Part shown: positions 27,187 to 36,608 of the stretch, in pieces
Numbering within the stretch: position 1 is the stretch's first letter
Layout of the letters: each line of letters starts with the position of its first letter
DNA from: Ornithinimicrobium faecis
GTDB lineage: Bacteria > Actinomycetota > Actinomycetes > Actinomycetales > Dermatophilaceae
Direction: 5' to 3'
Length of the DNA stretch: 64,000 nt
NCBI RefSeq assembly: GCF_023923225.1
Contig: NZ_CP099489.1
Coordinates: forward strand, 2,232,001-2,296,000
Translations under genes and position numbers: made by a program
Notes under the pieces: model-generated
Database searches by the model: none
What the model saw: the letters and a program-made list of their open reading frames with translations, nothing else
Told to the model about the DNA's origin: nothing

Positions 27187-28187
27187 ACCCGCCCCAGCAA
27201 CGAGGTGGCCCCAGCGGTGGGTCACGAGGTGGATCTAGCGGTGGGTCACGAGGTGGATCCAGTGGTGGGTCACGCGGCGGCTCCGGTGGTGGACCGCGCG
27301 GCGGCTCCGGTGCCGGATCCGGTGGCGGCAAGCGCCGTCACAACCCGCGCGGACGCCCGGGGCGCCCAGTGGGCCCCGACGCTGGCCCGCCCCGCAAGAT
27401 CAAGCCCAAGCGGTCGACCACGCCGCCCCCGGTGGACAACTCGGGAGCGGACGTCCACCAGCCGGACGGCGTGCGGCTGCAGAAGTTGCTCGCGTCCGCT
27501 GGCATCGGCAGCCGTCGAGCGTGTGAGTTGCTGATCACCCAGGGGCGGGTGGAGGTCGACGGTCACATCGTCACCGAGCTCGGCGTGCGGGTCGACCCGG
27601 TCGCTCAGAGCATCCATGTCGACGGCACGCGGGTCGTGCTCGACGACAGCCGGGTCTATCTGGCCTTCAACAAGCCGCTGGGCGTTGTCTCCACGATGAG
27701 CGACGACCTGGGACGCGCGTCGATCTCCGACTATCTGCCGCCGCGCAACGAGCGGCTGTTCCACGTCGGGCGCCTGGACGCTGACACCGAGGGGCTGCTG
27801 CTGCTCACCAACGATGGTGAGCTGGCCCACCGGTTGCAGCACCCGGCCTACGAGGTGCCCAAGACGTATATCGCTCGTGTCCCCGGGCCGGTCCCGCGCG
27901 AGCTGGGCAAGGTCCTGCGCGCCGGTGTTGAGCTCGAGGACGGCATCGTCAAGGTCGACTCCTTCAAGCTCATCGATTCAGCCCCCGGCAAGGCGATCGT
28001 CGAGTTGATCCTGCACGAGGGCAAGAAGCATGTCGTGCGCCGCCTTCTGGCCGAGGTCGGCCACCCCGTCGAGGCGCTGTCCCGCGTCCAGGTCGGGCCC
28101 ATCCTGCTCGGGCAGCTGCGCACCGGCCGCACGCGTGCGCTGACACAGGCGGAGGTCGGCGGGCTCTACAGCGCCGCCGGACTCTGA
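27183..28187 (+). CDS. RluB-type rRNA pseudouridine synthase with Gly/Arg-rich N-terminus
   Basis: It probably modifies a uridine of 23S rRNA. The 334-residue chain has a Gly/Ser/Arg repeat region (residues 5-60, units like GGSRGGSS) and a basic linker. An S4 domain (VRLQKLLASAGIGSRRACELL) follows, then the RsuA/RluB catalytic domain with GRLDADTEGLLLLTNDGEL, where the first Asp is the nucleophile. Repetitive N-terminal regions are seen in other actinobacterial RluB homologues and may bind RNA. It is the last gene of the scpAB unit; cmk has its own promoter. Confidence 0.9.
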   Translation: MNPPQQRGGPSGGSRGGSSGGSRGGSSGGSRGGSGGGPRGGSGAGSGGGKRRHNPRGRPGRPVGPDAGPPRKIKPKRSTTPPPVDNSGADVHQPDGVRLQKLLASAGIGSRRACELLITQGRVEVDGHIVTELGVRVDPVAQSIHVDGTRVVLDDSRVYLAFNKPLGVVSTMSDDLGRASISDYLPPRNERLFHVGRLDADTEGLLLLTNDGELAHRLQHPAYEVPKTYIARVPGPVPRELGKVLRAGVELEDGIVKVDSFKLIDSAPGKAIVELILHEGKKHVVRRLLAEVGHPVEALSRVQVGPILLGQLRTGRTRALTQAEVGGLYSAAGL

Positions 28188-28234
28188 CCCAGCCCGCGCC
28201 CCTGGACGGATGCTTCTCAGGACACCGGACAAGT

Positions 28235-28240
28235 TAGGCT
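28235..28240 (+). promoter_or_regulatory. -10 box TAGGCT for leaderless cmk
   Basis: TAGGCT is exactly six bases upstream of the GTG at 28247, with no ribosome site. Confidence 0.6.
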
Positions 28241-28246
28241 GGTCCG

Positions 28247-28974
28247 GTGCCTGAGAACCCGATCACTATCGCCATCGACGGGCCCAGCGGATCAGGCAAG
28301 TCGAGCGTGTCCAAGCAGGTTGCCCGCGAGCTCGGGCTGACCTATCTCGACACCGGCGCGATGTATCGCGCGCTCACCTGGTGGTGTCTGCAGCAGGGGA
28401 TCGACCTGACCGACACCCAGGAGGTCGCCGAGCAGGCCCTGACCTACCCCCTGGAGATCGGGACCGACCCCGACGCGCCGAGCATCCACGTGGGCGGCAC
28501 AGATGTCGCTGCCGCGATCCGCGAGACCGCCCTGAGTGAGCAGGTCTCGCACATCGCCACCAACCTGGCGGTGCGCGCCACGATGCGTGACCAGCAGCGT
28601 CAGCTCATCGCCGACGCACGGCACGCGGGCGCCGGGATCGTCGTCGAGGGCCGCGACATCACGACGGTCATCGCCCCCGACGCTGACCACCGGTTCCTGC
28701 TGACCGCCTCCGAGGAGGCCCGGCTCGCGCGCCGTGCGCGTGAGCTCTTCGACACCGATGACGCCCAGGCGATCGCCGCGACGCACAATCAGATCGTGCG
28801 CCGCGACGCCGCCGATGCCACCGTCTCGGCGTTCTTCGAGCCGGCGCCAGGTGTCGTGGGAATCGACACCTCCGACCTGACGTTCGAGCAATCAGTGGGT
28901 GCGGTGCTTGACGCCATCGCCCAGGCGACCCCCACGCCCACGCCCTTCCACACCCCAGACGACGGAGGCAATTG

Positions 28975-28975
<1 letters not shown>
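28247..28975 (+). CDS. cmk: Cytidylate kinase
   Basis: Cmk phosphorylates CMP and dCMP. The 242-residue protein has the P-loop [14 protein letters not shown] at its start, LDTGAMYRA, the CMP-binding insert, [16 protein letters not shown] and a lid region [11 protein letters not shown]. The length is normal. The GTG start is fixed by the TAGGCT box. The stop overlaps the start of the sulfurtransferase gene (TGATG). Cmk and der are neighbours in many actinobacteria; here two sulfur genes sit between them. Confidence 0.94.
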
Positions 28976-29858
<883 letters not shown>

Positions 29859-29859
<1 letters not shown>

Positions 29860-30341
29860 TGGCGGGTCAGTTCGCCGCATCCACCCGCACCGACGACCTG
29901 CCGGAGGCGATGGCCGAGTTGGCGGGGGAGTTCCACGAGTTGGCGCAGAAGGAGCGGTTGCAGTTGCTCCTGGAGCTCGCCAACGATCTGCCAGACCTGC
30001 CCGACTCGTATGCCGGTCGGCTGGGTGAGATGGAAAAGGTCGACGAGTGCCAATCACCTGTCTTCCTGGCGGTCGAGGTGGACTCCGATGAGTCCCGCAC
30101 CGTGCACATCTTCTTGTCCGCGCCGCCGGAGGCGCCGACCACCCGTGGGTTCGCCGGCATCCTGCACGAGAGCCTGGACGGGCTCGGCGCGCAGGAGATC
30201 CTGGCCGTGCCGGACGAGGCGCCCTATCGCTTCGGGCTGTCCGAGGCCGTGTCGCCGCTGCGGATGCGCGGCATGGTGGGCATGCTCGGACGCATCAAGC
30301 GTCAGGTGCGAGCCCACACCACCATCGACGAGAGGCAGTGA
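29859..30341 (+). CDS. SufE family protein
   Basis: SufE proteins accept sulfur from a cysteine desulfurase or sulfurtransferase for Fe-S assembly. The 160-residue protein has the SufE core [30 protein letters not shown] with the acceptor Cys, and a C-terminal helix with [16 protein letters not shown]. It overlaps the rhodanese gene by one base and the der gene by four. The partner is probably the sulfurtransferase; no sufS is in the window. Confidence 0.88.
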
Positions 30342-31903
30342 CCGTGTCGGACACCAACGGCGAGGTCGACCCCGTCGACACGCCCACCGGCGGGGTTGAC
30401 CCGGCCGACGCGCCCACCGGCGGGGTCGACCCGGCCACCGCTGGGGAAGATCTGGCCGCGCAAGACGTCGACCCGTCTTTTGAAGAGGCGCTGCGGGCCG
30501 GACTCGATGACTTTGACCTCAGCGAGGAGGACCTCGCCCTCGTCGAGGGACGACGCCGTCAGGCCGCTGAGGACCTCGAGGCCGAGACGCGCCCAGTCGT
30601 GGCCGTCGTCGGGCGTCCCAACGTCGGCAAGTCGACCCTGGTCAACCGGATCCTCGGGCGCCGCGAGGCGGTCGTCGAGGACCTGCCCGGTGTGACGCGC
30701 GACCGCGTGGCCTATGACGCCGACTGGGCGGGCCGCCGGTTCACCCTCGTCGACACCGGCGGGTGGGAGGTCGACGCCAGCGGCATCCACCTGCGCGTGG
30801 CCGAACAGGCCGAGGTGGCCGTTGAGCTGTGTGACGTCGTGATGTTTGTCGTGGACGCCACGGTGGGGGCCACCAGCACTGACGAGAGTGTCGTGCGGTT
30901 GCTGCGTCGCTCCGGCAAGCCAGTCGTGCTGGTGGCCAACAAGGTCGATGACCAAAAGGCCGAGATGGAGGCGGCTGCTCTCTGGTCGCTCGGCCTGGGA
31001 CAGCCGTGGCCCGTGTCCGCGCTGCACGGTCGGGGCAGCGGTGACGTGCTCGACGCGGTGCTGGAGCACCTGCCGCAGAAGTCGACCGTTGCGGGAGCCT
31101 ATCCGCGGGGCGGACCGCGCCGTGTCGCCCTGCTCGGGCGCCCCAACGTCGGCAAGTCCTCGCTGCTCAACAAGCTGGCGGGGGAGGAGCGGGCCGTCGT
31201 CGACAATGTTGCCGGCACCACCCGTGATCCCGTCGACGAGTTGATCGAGCTCGATGGCAAGCAGTGGCGCTTCGTCGACACCGCCGGGATCCGCCGCCGG
31301 GTCCATCAGGCCCGGGGCGCGGACTTCTATGCCTCCCTGCGGACGCAGACAGCCCTGGAGAAGGCCGAGGTCGCCATCGTGCTGCTCGATGCGGCGGACA
31401 AGATCGCCGAGCAGGATGTGCGCGTGATCCAGCAGGTCATCGACGCCGGGCGGGCGCTCGTCATCGCCTACAACAAGTGGGACGAGGTCGACGAAGACCG
31501 CCAGCACTTCCTCGAGCGGGAGATCGAGCGCGACCTGGTGCAGATCACCTGGGCACCCCGCGTCAACATCTCCGCGCTGACCGGCCGGCACACCAACCGT
31601 CTGGTCCCGGCGCTGGAGACGGCGCTGGACTCCTGGGACTCGCGCATCTCCACCTCACGACTCAACTCCTTCCTCGGCGAGATCGTGGCAGCCCACCCGC
31701 ACCCGGTCCGTGGTGGCAAGCAGCCGCGGATCCTGTTCGCGACCCAGGCCGACACCCGTCCGCCCCGGTTCGTGATCTTCGCCAGCGGCTTCATCGAGCA
31801 CGGTTATCGCCGGTTCCTGGAGCGCCGTCTGCGTGAGCAGTTCGGGTTTGCGGGCACCCCGATCGAGATCTCGGTGCGGGTCCGGGAGAAGCGGCGCCGC
31901 TGA
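30338..31903 (+). CDS. der: Ribosome-assembly GTPase Der (EngA)
   Basis: Der is a double GTPase needed for 50S assembly. The 521-residue protein has an N-terminal extension of about 85 residues with repeats of TGGVDPA, then GTPase domain 1 ([25 protein letters not shown]) and domain 2 ([26 protein letters not shown]). A C-terminal KH-like domain ends in basic residues. GTG 30338 overlaps the sufE stop; GTG 30344 is equally possible. The repeats come from a 30-bp DNA duplication at about 30371-30430. Confidence 0.93.
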   Translation: MTVSDTNGEVDPVDTPTGGVDPADAPTGGVDPATAGEDLAAQDVDPSFEEALRAGLDDFDLSEEDLALVEGRRRQAAEDLEAETRPVVAVVGRPNVGKSTLVNRILGRREAVVEDLPGVTRDRVAYDADWAGRRFTLVDTGGWEVDASGIHLRVAEQAEVAVELCDVVMFVVDATVGATSTDESVVRLLRRSGKPVVLVANKVDDQKAEMEAAALWSLGLGQPWPVSALHGRGSGDVLDAVLEHLPQKSTVAGAYPRGGPRRVALLGRPNVGKSSLLNKLAGEERAVVDNVAGTTRDPVDELIELDGKQWRFVDTAGIRRRVHQARGADFYASLRTQTALEKAEVAIVLLDAADKIAEQDVRVIQQVIDAGRALVIAYNKWDEVDEDRQHFLEREIERDLVQITWAPRVNISALTGRHTNRLVPALETALDSWDSRISTSRLNSFLGEIVAAHPHPVRGGKQPRILFATQADTRPPRFVIFASGFIEHGYRRFLERRLREQFGFAGTPIEISVRVREKRRR

Positions 31904-31918
31904 CTCGACCCCGGATTC

Positions 31919-31946
31919 TTGCTGGGCGACTGTCATGGGATAAAGT
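31919..31946 (+). promoter_or_regulatory. Promoter of tRNA-Pro
   Basis: TTGCTG (31919-31924) and TAAAGT (31941-31946) are 16 bases apart. The tRNA begins 20 bases after the -10 box. Confidence 0.6.
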
Positions 31947-31966
31947 TCAGTCCGCTCACGAGCACT

Positions 31967-32040
<74 letters not shown>

Positions 32041-32065
32041 CCGAGAGATGTCGCAGGACATCGAA

Positions 32066-32100
32066 GACAGCCGGATCCACACACTGTGGGTCCGGCTGTC
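32066..32100 (+). terminator. Strong hairpin after tRNA-Pro
   Basis: GACAGCCGGATCCACA and TGTGGGTCCGGCTGTC form a 16-pair stem with one G-T or mismatch position and a three-base loop, 26 bases after the tRNA. The following sequence has only a short TTT, so termination may be partly hairpin-driven, as is common in actinobacteria. Confidence 0.75.
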
Positions 32101-32130
32101 CTGGTTTCACGATCCGCCCGGCACCGTGCA

Positions 32131-32198
32131 GCGGAGCCAGCGTGCGCGCCACGGCGACCTCGTGGCGGAGCCGGCGTGCGCGCCACGCTGACCGCGTG
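32131..32198. repeat. Two 34-bp tandem copies in the gap after the tRNA terminator
   Basis: Copies at 32131-32164 and 32165-32198 share GCGGAGCC, GCGTGCGCGCCACG and a final GTG, with a few substitutions. The rest of 32101-32291 shows no gene or clear signal. Confidence 0.6.
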
Positions 32199-32291
32199 GC
32201 CGTCCGGGTGGGTGCTCGTGCAGAGGTCACGTGGGCGGGCAGAGATGGTCCTGCGGGTGTCGTCGCATGCGACTACTTCTGCAGGATCGAA

Positions 32292-32780
32292 TCAGCCGGT
32301 CGAGACGGCGTCCATGGCGGCCCGGATCTCCGCGAGGTCGATGCGGGTCTGCTGGAGCATCGCGGTCGTTGCGGCGGCAGCCCGTGCGGGGTCAGGGTCG
32401 TTGCACAGGTCGTCGAGCTCGGCGGGATAGACCTGCCAGGACAGACCAAAACGATCCTTGAGCCAGCCGCAGGGACCGCCCTCTCCGCCCTCGGACAGTG
32501 ACTCCCGCAACTGGTCGGACTCTTCCTGCGAGTCACACGGCACGCACAGCGAGATGGCCTCGGTGAAGGGGAAGTCCGGGCCACCGTTGAGGGCCTGATA
32601 GTGCTTGCCGTCCAGCTCGAAGTCGACGGTCAGGACGCTGCCCACCTCGTTGGGCGAGGGCGTCGGCACGGTGTAGCGGGTGACCTTGGTGATGCGGGAG
32701 TTCGGGAACAGCGAGGTGTAGAAGGTTGCGGCCTCCTCACCGTCGGTGTTGAACCACAGGCACGGGAAAACGGGATGCAT
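32292..32780 (-). CDS. PhnB-like VOC family protein
   Basis: The fold is that of glyoxalase/bleomycin-resistance proteins of the PhnB/3-demethylubiquinone-methyltransferase-like group; the function is unknown. The 162-residue protein starts HPVFPCLWFNTDGEEAATFY and has FELDGKHYQALNGGPDFPF, then KDRFGLSWQVYP and a C-terminal helix. AGGAG lies eight bases before the ATG at 32780. It stands alone between the tRNA and the repeat field. Confidence 0.88.
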   Translation of the reverse strand: MHPVFPCLWFNTDGEEAATFYTSLFPNSRITKVTRYTVPTPSPNEVGSVLTVDFELDGKHYQALNGGPDFPFTEAISLCVPCDSQEESDQLRESLSEGGEGGPCGWLKDRFGLSWQVYPAELDDLCNDPDPARAAAATTAMLQQTRIDLAEIRAAMDAVSTG

Positions 32781-32792
32781 GGGGGGCTCCTT

Positions 32793-32825
32793 GTCAGTGC
32801 GCGGTCAGTGCGTTGTCAGTGCGCG
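32793..32825. repeat. Three 11-bp tandem copies upstream of the VOC gene
   Basis: GTCAGTGCG plus two variable bases repeats at 32793, 32804 and 32815. It lies within 45 bases of the VOC start on its 5' side and could affect that promoter. Confidence 0.6.
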
Positions 32826-32880
32826 GCCGGTTGGTCCGGCCACAGATATGGACTGGCAGGCTGCCGCAGACTCATCGGCC

Positions 32881-33005
32881 CTGCTGCTCGTGAGTTGGGC
32901 CAATGCTGCTGCTCGTGAGTTGTGGCAACACTGCTGCTCGTGAGTTGTGGCAACACTGCTGCTCGTGAGTTGTGGCGACACTGCTGCTCGTGAGTTGGGC
33001 AAACG
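32881..33005. repeat. Five 25-bp tandem repeats
   Basis: Units start with CTGCTGCTCGTGAGTTG at 32881, 32906, 32931, 32956 and 32981. The inner three end in TGGC(A/G)ACA; the first and last carry GGGC instead. No spacers separate them. On the minus strand they can be read as Ser/Ala/Gln repeats, but no real gene supports this. Confidence 0.92.
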
Positions 33006-33036
33006 CCCCTGGAGGGTCGGTGCACTCACTCACGAG
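32987..33036. repeat. Palindromic element related to the one after hisS
   Basis: CTCGTGAGT in the last 25-bp unit pairs with ACTCACGAG (33028-33036). The interior GGGCAAACGCCCCTGGAGGG parallels that of the 12134-12183 element. The rest of the 32781-33108 gap shows only these repeats. Confidence 0.75.
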
Positions 33037-33108
33037 CGCCAACGCGACCAGCAGAGCGGACATGTCGCCAAGGACGTCAGGGTGGCTCACATTGCTGCCA
33101 CGGGACCG

Positions 33109-33114
33109 TAGGCT
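33109..33114 (+). promoter_or_regulatory. -10 box TAGGCT for leaderless pgsA-type gene
   Basis: TAGGCT is six bases before GTG 33121. This favours that start over the GTG at 33115, which would leave no spacing. Confidence 0.6.
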
Positions 33115-33120
33115 GTGCAT

Positions 33121-33729
33121 GTGAGCAGCACGGACGATCGCGGGGGGCGCGCAGGGGCTGTCCTCAACGTGCCCAACGTGCTGTCCAGCCTTCGCCTGGT
33201 GGGGGTGCCGCTCTTCCTGTGGGCGATCCTGACCGATCAGGACGTGCTCGCAGTGATCGTGCTGATGGCCTCGGGGGTCACCGACTATCTCGACGGCAAG
33301 ATCGCCCGGCACTTCGGCCTGGTCACCACCCTGGGCCAGTACCTCGACCCCATGGCCGACCGGCTCTACATCGCCTCCACCCTCTTTGGCCTCGCCTGGC
33401 GCGAGATCATCCCGTGGTGGCTCGTCCTGGCCATCGTGGCGCGCGACCTGTTCGTGCTGAGTCTCTATCCGGTCGTGCGCAGTTATGACCTGCCCGTGCC
33501 GCCGGTGCACTTCATCGGCAAGGCAGCGACCTTCAACCTGTTGTGCGGCTTCCCACTGATCCTGCTCGGGCAGTTCGACACCTGGCTGGGAGCAGCCGTC
33601 CTGCCCGTGGGCTGGGCCTTCGCGTGGTGGGGGACCGGCCTGTATGCGCTCGGTGCCGCCCTCTATGCGTGGCAGGTCGGCGTTATGGTGGCGCAACGGC
33701 GACGACAGTGGCAGGCGGTGGGAGCATGA
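33121..33729 (+). CDS. CDP-alcohol phosphatidyltransferase family protein
   Basis: It is a membrane enzyme of phospholipid synthesis, related to PgsA2 of mycobacteria; the exact alcohol is not certain. The 202-residue protein has the family motif DYLDGKIAR, then GQYLDPMADRLY (D-G-x2-A-R-x8-G-x3-D-x3-D) and about five membrane helices. It is the first gene of the block that matches mycobacterial Rv1822-Rv1832. The stop overlaps the next gene (ATGA). Confidence 0.88.
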   Translation: MSSTDDRGGRAGAVLNVPNVLSSLRLVGVPLFLWAILTDQDVLAVIVLMASGVTDYLDGKIARHFGLVTTLGQYLDPMADRLYIASTLFGLAWREIIPWWLVLAIVARDLFVLSLYPVVRSYDLPVPPVHFIGKAATFNLLCGFPLILLGQFDTWLGAAVLPVGWAFAWWGTGLYALGAALYAWQVGVMVAQRRRQWQAVGA

Positions 33730-34589
33730 AATCTCGGCCGCGCCGCGCCGCCGCAGGGGACAAGGATCCGGCCGCGTCGATGGCGCTGTTGCGCGAGGTC
33801 ATGGATCCTCCGTTGGACCCGGGTTATGCCTCCTCCGCGGATCGGCGCGAGCGGGCCGGGCAGCCGCGCAGCACCGGCGGACGGACGGTCCTGCTCGTGG
33901 TCACGTCGGTCCTGCTCGGGTTCCTGCTCTCCGTCGCGGCCCAGACGTTGCGCACTCCCGACCCGGCGGACGCGGCGACGCGGGCCGAGCTGACCGAGCG
34001 CATCGAGACCGCCGACGCCCTGGGGGACGAGCACGCCACGCAGATCGAGACCCTGCGCGGCGAGATCACCAACCTCCAGGACCGTCTCGCCACCCCCGTC
34101 GTGGACCAGGCCGAGCTCGACGAGGCAGCCCTGGCGGCAGGCGCGACGGCCGTGGTCGGGGAGGGCGTCGTGCTGACCCTGAATGACCCACCACCGAGTG
34201 CGGACCGCACGGACGACGAGCGGGTCCTCTCCCGTGACCTGCAGACGATCGTCAACGGTCTGTGGGCCCACGGCGCCGAAGCCATTGCGATCAACGATCA
34301 GCGGCTCACCTCGACCTCCACGATCCGCTTTGCCGGGCAGGCGATCGTGGTGGACCTCAAGGCACTAGCGCGGCCCTACGAGGTGGTCATCATCGGCGAC
34401 CGCGAGGAGTTGATGGACGAGATGCGCTCGGGGAGCACGGGCAGCTATCTGACGGAGTTGCGGTCCGACTACGGCATCCTCGTGGACCTGTCGCCGCAGG
34501 ACGAGGTCACGCTGCCGGCTGCCTCCCGACTCAGCACCCGTGTGGCGCACGTGCCAGAGCAGACCCGAGCATCGGAGAACGACCAGTGA
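33726..34589 (+). CDS. DUF881 domain protein (first copy)
   Basis: The function is unknown. The 287-residue protein has a basic cytoplasmic N-terminus, one membrane helix (RTVLLVVTSVLLGFLLSVA, near residue 55) and a coiled-coil stretch. The extracellular DUF881 domain has GVVLTLNDPP, LQTIVNGLWAHGAEAIAINDQRLTSTSTIR and YEVVIIGDRE. A second DUF881 gene lies just downstream with sbp between. It overlaps its neighbours on both sides, so the block is co-translated. Confidence 0.88.
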   Translation: MKSRPRRAAAGDKDPAASMALLREVMDPPLDPGYASSADRRERAGQPRSTGGRTVLLVVTSVLLGFLLSVAAQTLRTPDPADAATRAELTERIETADALGDEHATQIETLRGEITNLQDRLATPVVDQAELDEAALAAGATAVVGEGVVLTLNDPPPSADRTDDERVLSRDLQTIVNGLWAHGAEAIAINDQRLTSTSTIRFAGQAIVVDLKALARPYEVVIIGDREELMDEMRSGSTGSYLTELRSDYGILVDLSPQDEVTLPAASRLSTRVAHVPEQTRASENDQ

Positions 34590-34918
34590 TCCCCCTCATC
34601 GGACTTGCCGCAGGCATCGTCATGGGACTGGTGCTCTCGCCCACGGTGCCCCTGTGGCTCGAGCCCTATCTGCCGATCGCGGTGATCGCGGCGATGGACG
34701 CTGTCTTCGGCGGCGTCAGGGCAGCCCTCGAGGCGGCCTTCAACGACAAGGTTTTCGTCGTCTCGGTCCTGTCCAACGTGCTGGTGGCGGCCCTGATCGT
34801 GCTCCTGGGCAACCAGCTGGGCGTGGGCAGCCAGCTCTCGACCGGCGTGGTGGTCGTCCTCGGCCTGCGGATCTTTTCCAACGTCGCGGCGATCCGACGG
34901 CACCTGATGGGGGCCTAG
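34586..34918 (+). CDS. sbp: Small basic protein (DUF1290)
   Basis: This is a 110-residue membrane protein with three hydrophobic segments. The family core is PYLPIAVIAAMDAVFGGVRA, followed by NDKVFVVSVLSNVLVAALIV. In mycobacteria and Bacillus it sits near division or envelope genes, and its function is unclear. The GTG overlaps the upstream DUF881 stop; two bases separate it from the next DUF881 gene. Confidence 0.88.
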   Translation: MIPLIGLAAGIVMGLVLSPTVPLWLEPYLPIAVIAAMDAVFGGVRAALEAAFNDKVFVVSVLSNVLVAALIVLLGNQLGVGSQLSTGVVVVLGLRIFSNVAAIRRHLMGA

Positions 34919-34920
34919 CG

Positions 34921-35691
34921 ATGGCCGAGCCAACGGACCGTCCACCAGGTCCCAAGCAGGGCAGCCCACCAGTCTCGATTGGGCACGCGTGGCGCCGGCT
35001 GCTGCGGCTGGTCCGTCCCCGCATCAGTCCCGGCAACCTGCTGGCCGCCATCGTGACGGTTGCGGTGGGATTTGCCCTGGTCGCCCAGGTGCAGGCGGCC
35101 AATGACGTGGCCCTGGACGACCTGCGCGAGACCGACCTGGTGGCCCTGCTGGACGACGTGACCGAGCGCGCCGACACGCTCGAGGGTGAGATCCGTCTGC
35201 TCGAGTCCGACAAGCGCGCCCTGGAGGACGGCAGCGGCGCCGAGGCCGGCCAGGCGGCACGCGCCCGGCTGGCCAGCCACCAGATCCTGGCCGGCACGGT
35301 CGCGGTCGAGGGCCCGGGCATCACGATGACGGTCGACGCCCCCGACGGCGGCTTCACGCCCACGATGATGATCGACCTGATGCAGGAACTGCGCAATGCC
35401 GGCGCGGAGGCCATTCAGATCGGGCCGGTGCGCGTGGTGGCCAACAGCTGGATCGGGATCGAGAACGGCACCCTCATCGTCGACGGTGAGGAGGTCCAGG
35501 TGCCCTTCCGCATCCTCGCCATCGGTGACCCGCACACCCTCTCCGGGGCGATGGCGATCCCCGGCGGGTTCAGCGACAGCGTCCGGGGCATTGGCGGCAA
35601 CGCCCAGGTCGTCGAGGGAGAGCTGCTGGTGGTCGACGCGCTGCACCAGACACAGGAGCCTCAGTACGCACGCCCCGTGCCGTCAGAGTAG
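34921..35691 (+). CDS. DUF881 domain protein (second copy)
   Basis: The 256-residue protein has one membrane helix near residues 40-58 (NLLAAIVTVAVGFALVAQV), a coiled-coil stretch (TERADTLEGEIRLLESDKRAL) and the DUF881 domain with VEGPGITMTVDAPDGG, ELRNAGAEAIQIGPVRV and a C-terminal VVDALHQT. It is a paralogue of the gene at 33726. The order DUF881-sbp-DUF881 equals mycobacterial Rv1823-Rv1825. Confidence 0.88.
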   Translation: MAEPTDRPPGPKQGSPPVSIGHAWRRLLRLVRPRISPGNLLAAIVTVAVGFALVAQVQAANDVALDDLRETDLVALLDDVTERADTLEGEIRLLESDKRALEDGSGAEAGQAARARLASHQILAGTVAVEGPGITMTVDAPDGGFTPTMMIDLMQELRNAGAEAIQIGPVRVVANSWIGIENGTLIVDGEEVQVPFRILAIGDPHTLSGAMAIPGGFSDSVRGIGGNAQVVEGELLVVDALHQTQEPQYARPVPSE

Positions 35692-35694
35692 GGT
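35689..35694 (+). promoter_or_regulatory. -10 box TAGGGT upstream of gcvH
   Basis: TAGGGT overlaps the stop codon of the DUF881 gene and lies 38 bases before the gcvH ATG, which has its own GAGGAG site. Confidence 0.4.
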
Positions 35695-35732
35695 CAGCAC
35701 GACCCAACGTTTCGACGAGGAGACCGGATCTC

Positions 35733-36122
35733 ATGAGCGAGTTGCAGTTCCCAGACAACCTCCGCTACACCAGCGACCACGAGTGGATCGAGGACCGCGG
35801 GGAGGACGTGGTGCGAGTCGGCATCACCTCCTTCGCCCAGGACGCCCTGGGTGACGTGGTCTACGTCAGTCTCCCGGCCGTTGGCGACGAGCTCACCGCG
35901 GGTGACGCCTGCGGTGAGGTCGAGTCCACCAAGTCGGTCAGTGACCTCTATGCGCCGCTGAACGGCGAGGTCACCGCGGTCAATGACGCGCTGGACGCCA
36001 CCCCCGAGCTCATCAACTCTGACCCCTACGGCGAGGGCTGGATGATGGAGATCAAGGTGGCCGATGCCTCCGCCCTCGACGGACTGCTCGACGTGAGTGC
36101 TTACCGGGAGCAGACCAACTAG
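35733..36122 (+). CDS. gcvH: Glycine cleavage system H protein
   Basis: GcvH is the lipoyl carrier between the P, T and L proteins. The 129-residue protein has RYTSDHEWIE, FAQDALGDVVYVSLP and the lipoylation site ESTKSVSDLYAP with the modified Lys. It ends normally. A GAGGAG site precedes ATG 35733. gcvP is 2.7 kb downstream and gcvT is not in the window. Confidence 0.95.
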   Translation: MSELQFPDNLRYTSDHEWIEDRGEDVVRVGITSFAQDALGDVVYVSLPAVGDELTAGDACGEVESTKSVSDLYAPLNGEVTAVNDALDATPELINSDPYGEGWMMEIKVADASALDGLLDVSAYREQTN

Positions 36123-36155
36123 GCTGGGAACACACACCGAAGGAGGAGGTTGCTG

Positions 36156-36608
36156 GTGACTGAGCGCGAGCGCGAGCACTACGGGTCCGGCGTGGACCCG
36201 ACCGCCAATCTGCCCCGGGGGGTTGAGCTGCCCGCGCAGGGCTACTCCTTCGATGAGGAGGTTCCCCGCCTCTCCGACGAGGACCAGCGCACGGTGGAGG
36301 CCCTGCGGCCGAGCACCGCGCTGCTCATCGTGCTGCGCGGCCCCAACACGGGGGCCCGGTTCCTGCTTGACGCTGAGGAGGTCAGCTCGGGGCGTCACCC
36401 TAACAGCGACATCTTCCTCGACGACGTCACCGTCTCCCGTCGCCACGCAGTCTTCGCGCGCTCCGGCGAGGGCTATGAGGTGCGTGACGTGGGCTCGCTC
36501 AACGGCACCTATGTCAACCGCGAGCGCATCGACCAGCAGGTCCTCGAGCAGGGTGACGAGGTGCAGATCGGCAAGTTCCGGCTGGTCTACTACCGCGGGC
36601 GGGCGTGA
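36156..36608 (+). CDS. GarA/OdhI-like FHA-domain protein
   Basis: GarA/OdhI binds and inhibits 2-oxoglutarate dehydrogenase and related enzymes until a kinase phosphorylates its N-terminal Thr pair. The 150-residue protein has a standard FHA domain: GARFLLDAEEVSSGRHPNSD, VSRRHAVFARSG, VGSLNGTYVNRERI and GDEVQIGKFRLVY. Its N-terminus lacks the ETTSVF-type phospho-site, having ELPAQGYSFDEEVPRLSDED instead. AGGAGG lies upstream of GTG 36156. Position between gcvH and the MerR gene matches garA (Rv1827), but control by phosphorylation is doubtful here. Confidence 0.85.
   Translation: MTEREREHYGSGVDPTANLPRGVELPAQGYSFDEEVPRLSDEDQRTVEALRPSTALLIVLRGPNTGARFLLDAEEVSSGRHPNSDIFLDDVTVSRRHAVFARSGEGYEVRDVGSLNGTYVNRERIDQQVLEQGDEVQIGKFRLVYYRGRA

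Noticed and set aside
32881..33005. CRISPR array
   Set aside because: The five 25-bp units are directly joined with no spacers and there are no cas genes.
32872..33696. Minus-strand repeat protein (Gln/Ser/Ala) through the 25-bp array
   Set aside because: It is antisense to the pgsA-type gene, and the repeat peptide changes frame-like content between overlapping frames. It is a by-product of the DNA repeat.
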